The notes under the pieces were generated by a model. It was not told the origin of the DNA. It was given only the letters and a program-made list of their open reading frames with translations, and searched no databases. Shown here in pieces: positions 35,097-46,689 of a DNA stretch of 64,000 bases (within the stretch, counting starts at the first letter, position 1; every line of letters begins with the position of its first letter). The position numbers and the translations under genes are program-made. Source of the DNA: Kingdonia uniflora (taxonomy: Eukaryota > Streptophyta > Magnoliopsida > Ranunculales > Circaeasteraceae); NCBI GenBank assembly GCA_014058105.1, contig JACGCM010000715.1:2170001-2234000 (forward strand), in the 5' to 3' direction.

Positions 35097-38000
35097 ATGG
35101 ACAGAGAAAGTGATGTCCGATCTGTCTTCGCCGACAACAACAAACCTTTCAAATTTGAAGGTCTAAACTTACGTCGGTGGAAACAGAAAACATTTTTTTA
35201 TTTAACCACTAAGAAAGTAGCCTAGTCGTGTGCCTCTACTAAGCCTAAAGAAATTGAACCTATAACCCCTTAATCTGTCCTGGTTATAGAGAAATAGACT
35301 GCAAATGATTTTATGTGTAAGAATCTCATCCTAAATGGACTTAGCGATGACCTGTATAATTTCTACTCTGTATTGGAATCCGCTAAAGACATTTGGGACA
35401 CTCTCTAGAAAAAGTATGATACGGAGGAGGCTGGGTCGAAAAAGTACGCGGTTAGCCGCTACTTAAACTTTAAGATGAATGACTATAAGTCAGTCATAAC
35501 CCAGTCTCACGAACTCCAAAAGATTTCTCATGAGATTATTTATGAGGGTATCAAACTAGATGAACAATTCCAGGTTGCTGTCCTCATAGACAAATTGCCA
35601 CCGGCCTGGTAGGAGTTCAAAAATACCCTTCGACATAAGTCGAAAGAGATTTTTATGGAGAGCCTTATCGTACGTCTCCGCATCGAGGAAGAAGTTAGAA
35701 AACAAGACATTAATGAAGAAGTTCTAGTTCTGTCTAATCACAACAAGAATAAGATCACCAATGCTTCTTTAAAACCGGAGAAACGAGGTATGAAAAACCA
35801 GTCCCGCAAACTAAACAAGAACCCTAGCTCGAACAACTCTATGCCTACCTCGAAAATAAACAAACGTGCATCTGTTCAGTTTATTTATTATAACTGTAGT
35901 CGACCAGGACACATGGCTCGGGACTACCGTAACAAGCCAAAGCCTGCAAAGGTCCATTTGACCGAGCATGCGTCTAATGAACCTCTGATTGCTATGATAT
36001 CTGAGGTTAATATGGTCAGTGGCTCAGAGGGATGGTGGATGGACTCCGGCGCTACACGCCACGTCTGTTATGATAGAGAGCTGTATAAAGCTTATGTTAA
36101 AGCTGAGGGAAAAAACGTATTGCTGGGGGACACCCACACCACAGAGGTTGCTGGAACTGGAAATATTGAGCTGAAGTTTACCTCTGGGAGGACTCTTATT
36201 CTGAAGGATGTGCTCCATACCCCTCAAATGAGGAAGAATCTTATATCTGCTTTTCTCCTGAACAAGGCTGGGTTTACGCAGAATATTGGGGGTGACGTTT
36301 ATACGATCACCAAGAATGGGGGATTTGTGGGTAAGGGCTATGCGTGTGATTCTATGTTTAAGCTTAATATTGATATGCTAAATAAAGAGTCTTCTTCTTA
36401 CTCTGTGTGTACCTTTAATGTTTGGCATAGTAGGCTTTGTCATGTTAACAAGAAGCTTATTTAAAGTATATGTAACCTGAGTTTGATTCCAAAATTCCCT
36501 TTGCACAGTTTTGAGAAATGTGAATATTGCTCTCAAGCAAAAATCACTAAGACCCCTCACAAATCTGTATAAAGGGAATCTGGAACCTTGGACCTTATAC
36601 ACTCAGACATTTGTGAATTAGAAGGGATCTTGACAAGGAATGGGAAACGCTATTTTATAACTTTTATTGATGATCATTCTAATTACACTTATGTATATAT
36701 TTTGGCTCACAAGAGTGAAGCTCTGAACATGTTTAAGATTTTCCTTGCTGAAATTGAGACTCAATTTGGAAAGAAAATAAAATGTTTTTGGAGTGATAGA
36801 GGAACATAATATGACTCAGGAGTTTTTAACGAGATGTATAAATCCACAGGGATTATTCATGAGACCGCAACTCCTTATTCACCTGAGATGAACGGTAAGG
36901 CTGAACGTAAGAATCGTACATATACTAAATTAGTAGTTGCTATAATGCTAAGTTCAAGAGCTGCTTCCCACTGGTGGGGAGATATATTATTAAATGTTTG
37001 TTATGTGTTAAATAAAGTTCCTAACTCAAAAACTTTAAACACACCTCTGGGGTTATGGAATGGCAGAAAGCCAAATGTCTCATTCTTTAGAGTTTGGGGA
37101 TGTTTATCTTATGTCAGAAAACCTGATCCTAAGAGGTCGAAACTTGCGAGTCGTGCTTATAAATGTGTTTTCATTGGTTATGCAATTAACAGTAAAGCTT
37201 ATAGATTTTTTGATTTACAAAACAAAGCCATTATTGAATCTATTGATGTTGACTTTTATGAAGACAAGTTTCCTTTTATATCTAGAGATAGTGGGGGTTC
37301 ATCATCTAATTCTGTTGTACCTAGAATAGGAGAACCTAGAAATTTGGAAACTGAAAACATTATTACTTATGTTAGAAAGAGCAAGAGAGCTCGAGTGGAG
37401 AAGGATTTTGGTCCTAATTTTGGAGTATATACTCTAGAGAGAGATCCATCTACCCTCACAGAGGCTCTTACCTCCCCTGATTCAGATTTTTGGCAAGATG
37501 CTATCAACAGTGAGATGGACTCTCTGGAGTCCAATAAAACTTGGGTTCTTTCTGATTTACCTCCCGGTTGCAAGGAAATTGGTTGTAAATGGATCCTTAA
37601 AAAGAAATTGAGACCTGATGGGTCTGTTGAGAAATAGAAAGCTAGGCTTGTAGCTAAAGGATTTAGACAGAGAGAGAACATTGATTTCTTTGACACTTAT
37701 TCTCCTGTTACTATGATTACCTCCATTAGAGTATTACTTGCTACTGGTGCTGTACATATCTTAGTAGTTCACCAGATGGATGTTAAAACTGCTTTTTTGA
37801 ATGGTGACTTAGATGTAGAGATTTATATGGACCAACCTGAGGGATTTATCGTGCCTGGTCAGGAACATAATGTCTGCAAATTGGTAAAGTCCTTATATGA
37901 TCTCAAACAGGCACCAAAGCAGTGGCATGAGAAATTTGACAACTTAGTCATCTCACATGGTTTTAAAATTAATGAAAGTGATAAATGCATTTATTACAAG

Positions 38001-38980
38001 GCTGTAGATAATGTTTACACTATTATATATTTATATGTGAACGACTTGCTGATTTTTGGATCTAACATCTTTATTGTTAATGATGTCAAGAATCTACTAA
38101 GTCAAAATTTCGACATGAAGGATCTGGGGGAAGCTAGTGTAATTTTGGGAATTAAGATTACTAGGACTGAAAGTGGTATAACTCTAGATAAATCTCATTA
38201 CATTGAGAAGATTTAGAAAAAGTATGACTACTATGACTGTAAACCTGTATGCACCCCTTACGACCCTAGTCAGAAGCTATTCAAGAATACAGGTGACAAT
38301 ATTAGACAAATTGAGTATGCAAGTATCATTGGCAGCCTTCGATATGCTCTGATTGCACTAGGCCAGACATTGCTTACGCAGTGGGGATGCTATGTAGATT
38401 TACGAGTTGTCCTGGTATGGAGCATTGGTATGCTATAGAAAGGGTCATGCGGTATCTGAAAAAAACCATGAACCTAGAAATATACTATGCAAGATTCCCT
38501 GCAGTCCTAGAAGGGTTTACCGTTGCTGATTGGAATACCCTATCTGAAGACTCCAAGGCAACCAGCGGTTATATCTTTAACATTGCTGGTGGAGCGGTTT
38601 CTTGGAGGTCCAAGAAACAAACTATCTTAGCTCAATCTACGATGGAGTCAGAACTGATAGCACTAGCTGCTGCCAGTGAGGAGGCAGATTGGTTGAGAAA
38701 CCTTTTGTCAGATATTCTTTTATGGGATAAGCCGTTACCAGCCATACTTATCCACTGCGATAGTACTGCAGCTATTGCAAAAGTAGAGAATCGTTATTAC
38801 AATGATAAAAAATGACAAATACGTCGTAAGCACAGTACTGTAAGAGAAAAACTCACTTTTGGGGCTGTTAGAGTAGATTTTGTTCGGTCAGAAGCAAACC
38901 TGGTTGATCCTTTGACGAAAGGGTTAGCTCGGGAGAAGGTGTGGAGAACCTCGAAAGGGATGGGGCTAAAGCCCATATAG
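35097..38980 (+). pseudogene. Copia-B gag-pol polyprotein, broken by stops
   Basis: The start is ATG at 35097. Gag runs to ~35920, with a zinc knuckle (YYNCSRPGHMARDY, 35885-35930) in which two cysteines are Tyr. The protease motif WWMDSGATRHVC is at 36033-36068. Integrase runs ~36415-37240, with WHSRLCHVN, CEYCSQAK, FIDDHSNYTY (first Asp), WSDRGT (second Asp) and NGKAERKNR (Glu). RT runs 37480-38220, and its catalytic box reads YVNDLL instead of YVDDLL. RNase H runs 38380-38815, in a shifted frame, with VADWNTLSEDSKATSGY. About eight stops occur, many TAG or TAA where Trp or Gln would be expected. The element is close to full length but cannot express an active polyprotein. Confidence 0.92.
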
Positions 38981-39548
38981 TTAGAATATCTGTGATGGTA
39001 ACCTAACCTATAGACTGGAGATCCCAAGAAATAGGTTCAAAGGGAAAAACAAGTCATATGATAATTAAGAAGGATCATGCATTTTTAAGAAGGGGAAATT
39101 ACTCCAAGTCCGTCCCTGTATATAAAAACATGATATACTGTAGCGATTTAAGGTTGAGTTATTTTATAAACTCTTAGTGAGGGCTATACTCTATGTGGAG
39201 TGGGGTACCCAACTATAGGAGTACTCCTGATAGACTCACCTCGATGATTGTGGAAGTGAGGCCGCCTCCTATGGATATTTGGGCAAATTCCCTAGAGCTT
39301 TCATTAAAACCGAGATACTAGTGTATGGCCGTATAACACTGACATCGTTTAGAACTTTGCACTAATAAAGTTGTGTGTGGTGTGCTTTAGTTGTACCCTC
39401 CAGAATTAGAGTTCAAGGCGAATTTCACTATAATCTCTAGTACTTCAAAAGTATATTCACTGGGTAAAGGTTCAAGTCGAAAGGCACCTCTACTTACGCA
39501 CTACTTTAGATTATTAATCGGATATGTTTTCTCGATATAGTGGGGGAT

Positions 39549-40502
39549 TGTTGGGTTTTTGGTATATCTCAAAACTTTTCATTAGTCCCACATTGCTCAC
39601 AAGAGGAGTTTTTTTGTATGATATAACATAGAACCTTTATTCTCTATGTTGGACGGGGGCGGGCCGAAAATACGAGTTTCAAATTTCATTTGGTTTATGG
39701 GCTTGGGCTTCGATTTGGGATTTATGGAAAATTGATTTTGCCAAGACCAATTCGAGCTAAGTATAGTCTTAATCGACTCATTCCAATTCGAACTTAATCT
39801 TATCGACTTGGATCAATTTGAGCTGAGTATATACGACTTGGACCAATTCGAACTAAGTCAATTCTTCATATGTCATTTCGACCTGAGTCAATTTGACCTG
39901 GACTTTCATGTAGACCAATTCGAACTAAGTCAATTCCTCATATGTCATTTTTGACCTGAGTCTATTGGACCTGGACTTTCCAGTAGACCAATTCGAACTG
40001 AATATTTTTGACCTAGATTTTTTTTCGAACTAAATTTGTTCGTTTTGAATTCCTCAAAACGTAACATTGTTACTGTTTTGTAATTAAAGTCTTGGTCCGT
40101 TTTACTTCTGTTTCGAACGGTTTTGATGACGTGTCCCACCATTACTCTTGGTACCGTTTCGAACTTACTCTATATAAAGAGAACTTGTGCCTTTGTTTAT
40201 AATCATCGAAAAACAGTTCTTATCTTCTCTTCTCTTTGAGATTTTCTAAGATCCGAGTATAACATATTGAAAGTACAAATCATTAGAAGATAATTCTTCG
40301 TTGCAAACGAATTTCCCACGTTCCTGTTTTATCCTGGAGATGACGCAACAATCAACTGTTTGCAAAGGGCAGTGCGGCGAAACGTCTTAAAGATAAAGAC
40401 CTAGTCCTCGACTCAGCATTTCCTGTTCTTCAGTTTGGTACATCAAATTCAACTTGTTTTTGTTGCTGCTTGTTTACTGCTACAGAGGTAATATTCCTAA
40501 TA
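39549..40502 (+). repeat. Copia-B 3' LTR with an extra duplicated unit
   Basis: It is 73 bp longer than the 5' LTR because the segment around AATTCGAACTAAGTCAATTC occurs twice (39845-39990). Otherwise it is closely similar. Its last bases are TA instead of CA, a C-to-T change at the terminus. Confidence 0.92.
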
Positions 40503-40507
40503 GTAAG

Positions 40508-40656
40508 AAGTTTCCACAGGGTGATCAATTGCTTGTGTCATTTAATTCTTTGTCTTTACCATTAATTGTTTATGTTTAATCCTAAATCATTGATTGATAA
40601 AATTAGGTCTGACCTATTTCTTGAAATACATTAAATATCAATCACATAGATTTTCA
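40508..40656 (+). repeat. Copia-A 3' LTR, second part
   Basis: Sequence from AAGTTTCCACAGGGTGATC to GATTTTCA resumes the LTR exactly after the Copia-B target duplication. GGAGA at 40657-40661 is the outer duplication of Copia-A. Confidence 0.92.
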
Positions 40657-40661
40657 GGAGA

Positions 40662-41056
40662 GTCTCTGATCTTTGAGGGAGGGAGGGAGAGGCATTTGAG
40701 GGTAAGCAATTTTTGAAAGAGAAGCGGATGATCAGAAGAGATAATTGTGATAAGGAGAAAATAACTTTAGTATGGACTCATACCACGCCATGGATACCGT
40801 CTTTCTAAATCCAATGCTTAATAAACTTTTCATGTGTGTACAGTAAGAAACTAATTATTCTTAATAATATGTGAATTGATGAAAAAACTAAGTATTGTAC
40901 TGTATATAGATAAGTTCCCAATCTATAGCTTACTTATTGCTGAAAAATACGAAATTGTATATCTTTTCGGATGATACATAAAATATGTGTATTAAAAAAA
41001 TGAATTACAGCTGTAATGGCTCACTAAGGCTTAGTAAAAATAAATGGCTAGTGCAC
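40662..41056. other. Intergenic or old intron sequence beside the CSLC pseudogene
   Basis: GA-rich at 40662-40720 (continuing the PPR-side sequence interrupted by Copia-A), then AT-rich. The 41056 end is the donor side of CSLC exon 3 (TTAAG/GTGCAC). No gene recognised. Confidence 0.5.
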
Positions 41057-42660
41057 CTTAACATCATTGAGATTAATGAATTTCTAACCATTTAGATGGG
41101 CACGGACTGCTATATCCATATCCTCTACAGTTATTCTCTCTAACCAACCTCCAGAGTCCTCCAAAGTTTTGATTCGCCAAACACTCGTAGTCCAATTAAA
41201 TCCAAAGAAGTTTAAGAATACCCCATTAACCTGTTGCTTCACCTCAAAATGGAAGCAGAGATTGACATTTTGCAGGCGAGTTAATAAATTCCCATCATTG
41301 TTCACAAAAGAGCATCGAGCCTGAACCAACCCCAGTTTAGGATTGTCCTATAGTACAAACCAAAAACTGACACAATAAGAATAAAACACTAAGAATATTT
41401 GGGTTTTTTTGATAAGATGAGTTAAGTTTATCAACCTTGAAGTGGGGAACTGTTTGCTTAAGAAAATCAGGATTTGGTTGAAAATCTGCATAAAAAATTG
41501 TTACAAACTCATACCCCTTAACATAATCACAGCTCATAGTAGACTTGAGATTTCCAGTTTTGTAACCAGTTCTAACCAAACGATGCCTTTAGATAATATT
41601 GATACCTCGTTGACTCCACTTGGATACCTCAACCTTGATTAACCACTGGATGCTCTCATCATCAGAGTCCTCTAGAACTTGAACCAAAAAAATGATCTTT
41701 AGGCCAATCCATTTGACAAAATATAGAGATAGATTGCTCGTATACCTAAAGTGGGGTCATATCGAAGTAATTACCCCAAACTGGAAAACACAATCGATAG
41801 AAGTAGTTATACTCTACACTATTTTCCTACTTTTGTCTATATAATCTTAGTTTTGGATATGTGAGTGTATCAGTAATACTGATAGAAGAATAGTAACTAA
41901 ATAAATTAGCTAGGAATGAATTGAAAATGAAAAAAGTGCAGAAAATGTTAGGAGTTTCTCACCTCCTTTTCATTATACATCGGAATCTGGATGAGAACCA
42001 TTGGTTACTCATAGCCCAAACCCTCCATATCCGCAATGAATATATCTTTATCAAAACTCGGTTTCATCTTCTTGTACTTTATCCATAAACAACCAATACA
42101 GATGACCATTCGATCCAAAGACTGAATTATGAATAGAGCAACACAAAAGGTTGAAAACCCTTGAATCAGCAGAGCAGTGTAGTCGGCTCGGATTGTCAAC
42201 CATGCAACATAAGCCATATGCAACCGCCCCTGGATCTCAGAGGTTTGAGTAATGTGTAAGTTGGGGTTCTGAAAATACTGCCAACTGTTCAAGTGAGCAA
42301 AAACTTCAAAAACTAAGACACCCAAAGAGACCAATACGAAGCAATAAATCTGAACAACAACTTCCCCTTACCAGACTTCTCATTCTTCATTGTAACTCCT
42401 TGTCTGAAAATCAACCTTTTCTTGATAGCTTCAAGCAATGTCCAGAGGACAGTCATTATCCATGAAACACAACCACGGCTCAATGGGCCTTAAGAAGCAA
42501 AACCCACGTGTATTACTTCATATTTTTTCCACGATCATTCTCAAATGGTCGAAATGTGGCTTCTGGATCATCATGAATTTCTTATAAGGAATATTTGGGG
42601 TTCTCCATAGTCACAATGACAGGAGTTCCCTTCCTAGTATCATTCACCCATAATACTAAA
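41057..42660 (-). pseudogene. Cellulose-synthase-like C (xyloglucan glucan synthase) pseudogene, exons 1-3 with introns
   Basis: The fragments match the N-terminal half of CSLC, a Golgi glycosyltransferase that makes the beta-1,4-glucan backbone of xyloglucan. Exon 1 (to 41963) has [21 protein letters not shown]-type YFQNPNLHI, VICIGCLWIKYKKMKP and PMVLIQIPMYNEKE. Exon 2 (41745-41436) has [26 protein letters not shown] and [12 protein letters not shown], where the usual D in FDADFQ reads Y. Exon 3 (41347-41057) has [30 protein letters not shown] and [15 protein letters not shown]. Introns 41744-41964 and 41435-41348 keep GT-AG edges, so this is a genomic-duplicate remnant and not a processed copy. 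At least five stops and one shift are present, and the C-terminal QxxRW-bearing half is absent. Confidence 0.88.
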
Positions 42661-43314
42661 AAATTTAAGCTTGGGGCCATATCCCCTCTCTTTTAGAGAT
42701 CTCTTAATTCGAAACCTGTAAATCAAACATTGATTCGGAACCTGTATATGTATGTATATATATATATATATGGTAAAATCACTACTTCAAAGGAAAGTGC
42801 TCGACGGGTGTAGCGCCTTAGCGTGCCAGCCAAATATTTTGGTTTTTCTTTATAATTAGATGCTCTAGGATGTTATAAAGCCTTGTAAAAAGTTTTGTTG
42901 AAAACTGTAGATTCTAGGTTAGTCTTTAGGAGGTGTACGTTTCATCTCTAAAAATAATGTTTCCTTTTGGTTGTAAGCTATTTACTTAGTAACTATTATG
43001 TAGGGGAAGTAAATCATTTACATCCTAGTTGGAACTAAACCTTTGCAAACTTGTTGTTATCTAATAAAAGCGAGTTTTACATTGCATGTTTGTATTGCTG
43101 CATGTTGCCTTATTAATGCAGGTTCTTGCTATAAAAGACAGCTAAAAGAGACGGATAAAAAGGTTTACTTAGGGGATAATCCTTGAGTGCCGCATGGATT
43201 AGCTTGTAATCTCAGTTAGTCCGTGACAATGGGGGTAAAACTGGCCCAACTGGAACCTCTTGGTTTTTCCCCTGCCTAGCTGCATAAATGATTTTCATTT
43301 TACTGTATGTTATG
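42661..43314. other. Intergenic stretch, (TA)n microsatellite
   Basis: A (TA)n run is at 42750-42772. The rest is AT-rich with no supported gene or recognised repeat. The right end is the target site of MULE-2. Confidence 0.5.
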
Positions 43315-43323
43315 TTCTTATAA

Positions 43324-43600
43324 GGTTGGGATAATATCCCCCAAAAAGGCAATGCCAACCTCCAATTTCTCGCGAGATTCTCTAATGCTTGACTCGAGAA
43401 CTTTAAAAAAAAAGAAAAAAAGAAAGGTAGAGGCATCCCCTGATCTTTCTCTCTTGTTCTCTCTTTCCTTCTCTCCGGCGTTCTTCTTTCTCTTCGACGT
43501 CCATCACACTTTACCTTTATCTCTCTTAAGAGTTTCTCTCTCCCTTCATCACCCTCTCTTCTCCGATCGACTATGCACCACTCACTCTCTATCTCTATGA
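43324..43600 (+). repeat. MULE-2 left terminal inverted repeat with CT-rich tract
   Basis: It pairs with 50980-51241. Beyond the first ~110 bp the pairing continues through CTCTCTTTC-type low-complexity sequence with gaps. Confidence 0.8.
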
Positions 43601-43609
43601 TTTAAAGTC

Positions 43610-44290
43610 CTGCAATACTTACTTTCAAATGAAAAAAATAGTGCAAGTTGTAACATACAATGATAAAAGGTGGTGTAAGTAGTTAGTTGAGTTGAAAAAA
43701 AGTAGTAGGGCAAGTATCAAGATACGGTAATCAAAGGTGGTGTATGTAGCAGCTTGTGGCGATAAAAAGTAGTAGCAAAATTAACAACTTACGATGATAA
43801 AAGGTGGAGTAAATAGCCACTTTCAGTAATAAAAATGAGTAGTGGTACAAGTAGCAACATATTGTAAAAAAAGGTAGTATAAGTTGCAACTTGCGGTGAT
43901 CATACAAAGTATGAGTAAAACTACGGTGATAAAAGGTGCTCCTTTAGCATTATTATTTTATGCTAGAGGTAGGCCCGCGGATCGTCAATTCCTGACTTGA
44001 TCCCTAGGGGATCGCACAATAGCCCGCAAACCACACGAATCGGGTAATCCGACACAAGGCCGACGGGCTCATACCAACCTCAAAGCCCATACGGGGGTGA
44101 AAATCAAATCCTTCACCTCACAATGGTTCTCACAAGAGCACAAGGTATCTTGCCACTTAAGCTATTGGTAGTTGGTGATAAAAGGTGGTGTAAGTAGCCA
44201 TTTGTGGTGATAAAAATTAGTAATAGTGCAAGTAGAAATATACGGTGATAAAAGTTCATGTAAGTAGCCACATGCGGTGATAAAATTGTT
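43610..44290. repeat. Degenerate tandem array (GATAAAAGGTGGTGTAAGTAGC units) in MULE-2
   Basis: About ten diverged units alternate between GGTGATAAAAGGTGGTGTAA and GATAAAAATTAGTAATAGTG forms at ~33-bp spacing, so the higher-order period is ~67 bp. It is interrupted by the SINE at 43939-44173. Confidence 0.8.
43939..44173 (-). mobile_element. SINE (tRNA-derived type) inside the MULE-2 array
   Basis: The minus strand starts near AACTACCAATAGC. It has a box A match TAGCTTAAGTGG (44164-44153) and a box B-like GGATTTGATTTTCAC (44111-44097) at normal spacing. The body contains GTGGTTTGCGGGCTATTGTG and GATCCCCTAGGGATCAAGTC, which I associate with plant SINEs, and it ends in AT-rich sequence. A 14-bp direct repeat GGTGATAAAAGGTG flanks it (43925-43938 and 44174-44187). 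That repeat is also part of the array unit, so it is good but not unique evidence. Confidence 0.7.
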
Positions 44291-44537
44291 CATTCTATTC
44301 ATTTGTTCACTTCATGATAAAATACAATGGCCATAAATTATCCCAAAAGTATGGTTATGTAGAACCATTATACTTAATTTTGACAAAATAACTTACTTAT
44401 CGTGTTCTTACAAATACTTAGCGTTATTGTTATGGCCAACAGTACGAGTTTCACCCTTATTTTGCATTTGTTTTTAACATTTATAGATCGCAGGTAGTGT
44501 ATCATTCTTTTATTTAAGCAAAGTCATAATATATAAA

Positions 44538-46640
44538 TTAAGTCTTTACAGGCTTAAGATAAACAACATAGTCAATAAGTATTATCGCCTCATCAGGCGC
44601 ATACAAAGATAATGCCGGGGAGTGTACTCCCAAGGCAGCTAAGGCGTGTGCTTCCGAATTGAACGATCTACTGAAAAACTGAAAACTAAACTCTAAAAAG
44701 CTGGATGATAAAGCAAGCATCTCAGGTGCTACGGCTAAAGCACCCCATGAAAGGTCGTCAGATCTTGTCTCATATGTCCGGATGAGTCTCCTACAGTCTG
44801 TAAGAACTAGTGCTCACTCAATGCCTATCTTGTGTGCTACCTCCATGCCTCGGATCACAAAAAATGCCTCGGCCTCTTTGGAATCCTTCAACTGAGAGGA
44901 GTCAAATCCTGTACTTACCAAAACAAAATTATGATTTTTTATCACAAAACCAGAACCCCCCCCTGTTTCACTGTTATGCCAGGCCCCATCCGCCATAATA
45001 AAATGCCAGCCTTCTCGGACAGAAGGAAGTGGGACTTGTACAGGAGGGGAGATATGGTAATCATTGTTAGACCTATAATTGAGGCAGTAGCTCTTGGACC
45101 TATTCACTGAGACAATAGGATTAGGTTTGATATTATTAAAAACAAGGTCATTTCTGCTCATCCAGATGACAAAAAAGATGGAGCTGATCTAGCCCCACTT
45201 AGCAAGATCAGGCTCGATCGTAATTTGGCAGGCCAATTTAAGAAAAATACTATAGAGGGAGTCTGTGTAAGGCCAGCTGTCAAAATTTGAGGAAGGGTCA
45301 GAAACGTATCATAACTCTTTAACTTTTTTTTTACAGAAAAAGAGGGTGTGCGTAGTGGTTTCTTCTTCTTCTTCTCCGCATCTAGGGTAGACTGTATCTT
45401 TATTGTTCTCTCCATGCCAGAGATTAAATTTAGTAGGGATACCATTTTGTAGTACTTTTCGAAGGAACGACTGAATTCTATGTGGTACTTTCATTCTCCA
45501 GATGTCCCCCCCAATCATGTTCCTAGCCACATCCAGTGGTGTTGAAGTTCTCTATCTTATGATTCTGAAGAGATGCTTGGTAGGCTGATTTAACTATGAG
45601 GTGACCATTCTTTTCCCTTCTCCATCTAAGAGTATCTTTGGCTTGGAATCTACTCAGTGGAATTCTGAGGATGATCTCGGCTGCATCTTGATGAAACCTG
45701 GATCAAATAATCGCTTCCTTCCAAATCCGTTGGGTGGGGCAGATAAGGTCCAACACTTTAGTGACTGCTCTGTAGGCCGGGGGAGGGCCACACGGGCGAC
45801 TGTATCTGATACCCGGGATCCAAGGTTCTAACCAACAGTCTACGCTTTCACCATCTTTGATTTGCCAAGTGAACTCAGTCCAAATTCTATCCCTAGCTGC
45901 AATAATGCCTTTCCGGATCCAAGAGTCAGTAGGCTTGGGGGATACGGTCATAGGAGACTCTTTAGGTGAATAATTCTTCTTAAGATTGTAAGCCCAAGTT
46001 TTTTCAGGCTCTTTGATGATCTTCCAAAATAATTTAGCTAAGAGAGCATGATTGTGTGCCAGGGCCGTTCTGATTCCCAGACCACCCTTGTATTTGGGCC
46101 GACATATATTCTTCCAACTGATAAAATGAGTTTTGTCGGTCCTAGCGCAATTTGTGCCCCACATGAATTGGGAATTAATGGATTCCAATTTTTTGCAGGT
46201 CTTGAGGGGGAAGGGGAAGATAGTCATATGGAACGAATGAATTTTTGAGTTAACAACTTTAATAAGGGTAAGTCTGCCCGTTTGAGAAAGGTTCTTAGCC
46301 TTCCATCCCTTGATTTTGTTCAAAACACGAGTGATTATATCTTGAAAGTTAAGGGTTTTCTTGCGATCAAACTCCATAGGGGCTCCTAGATATCTGTCTC
46401 CGCCCGTATCTTTTTTGATGTAAAGGATACATTGAATGAGCCGGTGATGTCTCTAATGCCCTTTCTTGCTGAAGAGTATGCACAATTTCTCCAGGCTAAT
46501 CTCTTGGCCAGAAATACTTTTGAAAATGCTCAGAACATCTTTAAGCATGCCTACTTCTTTGAGGTTAGCTCTACAAAAAATGAAGCAGTCGTCTGCGAAG
46601 AGGAGACGGGAGATCAGAGTTTTTGAATATGCTCTATAAG
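44538..46640 (-). pseudogene. LINE-2 ORF2 C-terminal part: RT remnant, zinc-finger-like and RNase H domains
   Basis: The RT remnant starts with SRLLFADDCFIFCRANLKEV (~46610-46550, the FADD catalytic box). The thumb region follows at 46377-45703, with GWKAKNLSQTGRLTLIKVV, QFMWGTN and YKGGLGIRTALAHNHALLAK. A zf-RVT-like part at 45530-45309 has WRMKVPHRIQSFLRKVLQNG and CGEEEEETTTH. RNase H at 45161-44538 has FIMADGAWHNSETGGGSGFV, then SEAHALAALG near the end. Frame changes occur between all four blocks. Confidence 0.85.
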
Positions 46641-46689
46641 TTTCTTAATATCCTCTGTAGATACATTGCAGACCTCTCTGTTCCATCAA

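Larger units (their letters stand above)
34191..40502 (+). mobile_element. Copia-B: Ty1/copia retrotransposon nested in the Copia-A 3' LTR
   Basis: The 5' LTR is 34191-35071 (881 bp) and the 3' LTR is 39549-40502 (954 bp). Both begin TGTTGGGTTTTTGGTATATC and end TATTCCTAACA or, in the 3' copy, TATTCCTAATA. The 5-bp duplication GTAAG flanks it (34186-34190 and 40503-40507). Internal coding is gag, protease, integrase, RT and RNase H in Copia order, broken by stops but otherwise nearly collinear. A GTGGGGGAT purine tract precedes the 3' LTR. No clean primer-binding site follows the 5' LTR. The group looks Tork-like from RT wording (inference). Confidence 0.95.
23489..40656 (+). mobile_element. 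Copia-A: long Ty1/copia retrotransposon with extra 3' gene, split by Copia-B
   Basis: The element is flanked by GGAGA (23484-23488 and 40657-40661). The 5' LTR is 23489-24390. The 3' LTR starts at 33526 and is split by Copia-B at 34190/40508. LTR ends are TGAAAGG and GATTTTCA. The coding order is gag, protease, integrase, RT and RNase H, which is Copia order, in one decayed polyprotein region (24500-29325). It is followed by ~4.2 kb with a further ORF (31757-32933). Net length without Copia-B is ~10.85 kb. Long size, an initiator-Met-type primer site and a 3' extra gene suggest the SIRE/Maximus group (inference). Stops and a deletion in integrase make it non-autonomous now. Confidence 0.93.

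Noticed and set aside
44097..44173. tRNA gene
   Set aside because: Box A and B-like sequences are present, but no cloverleaf or acceptor stem; the body is a SINE.
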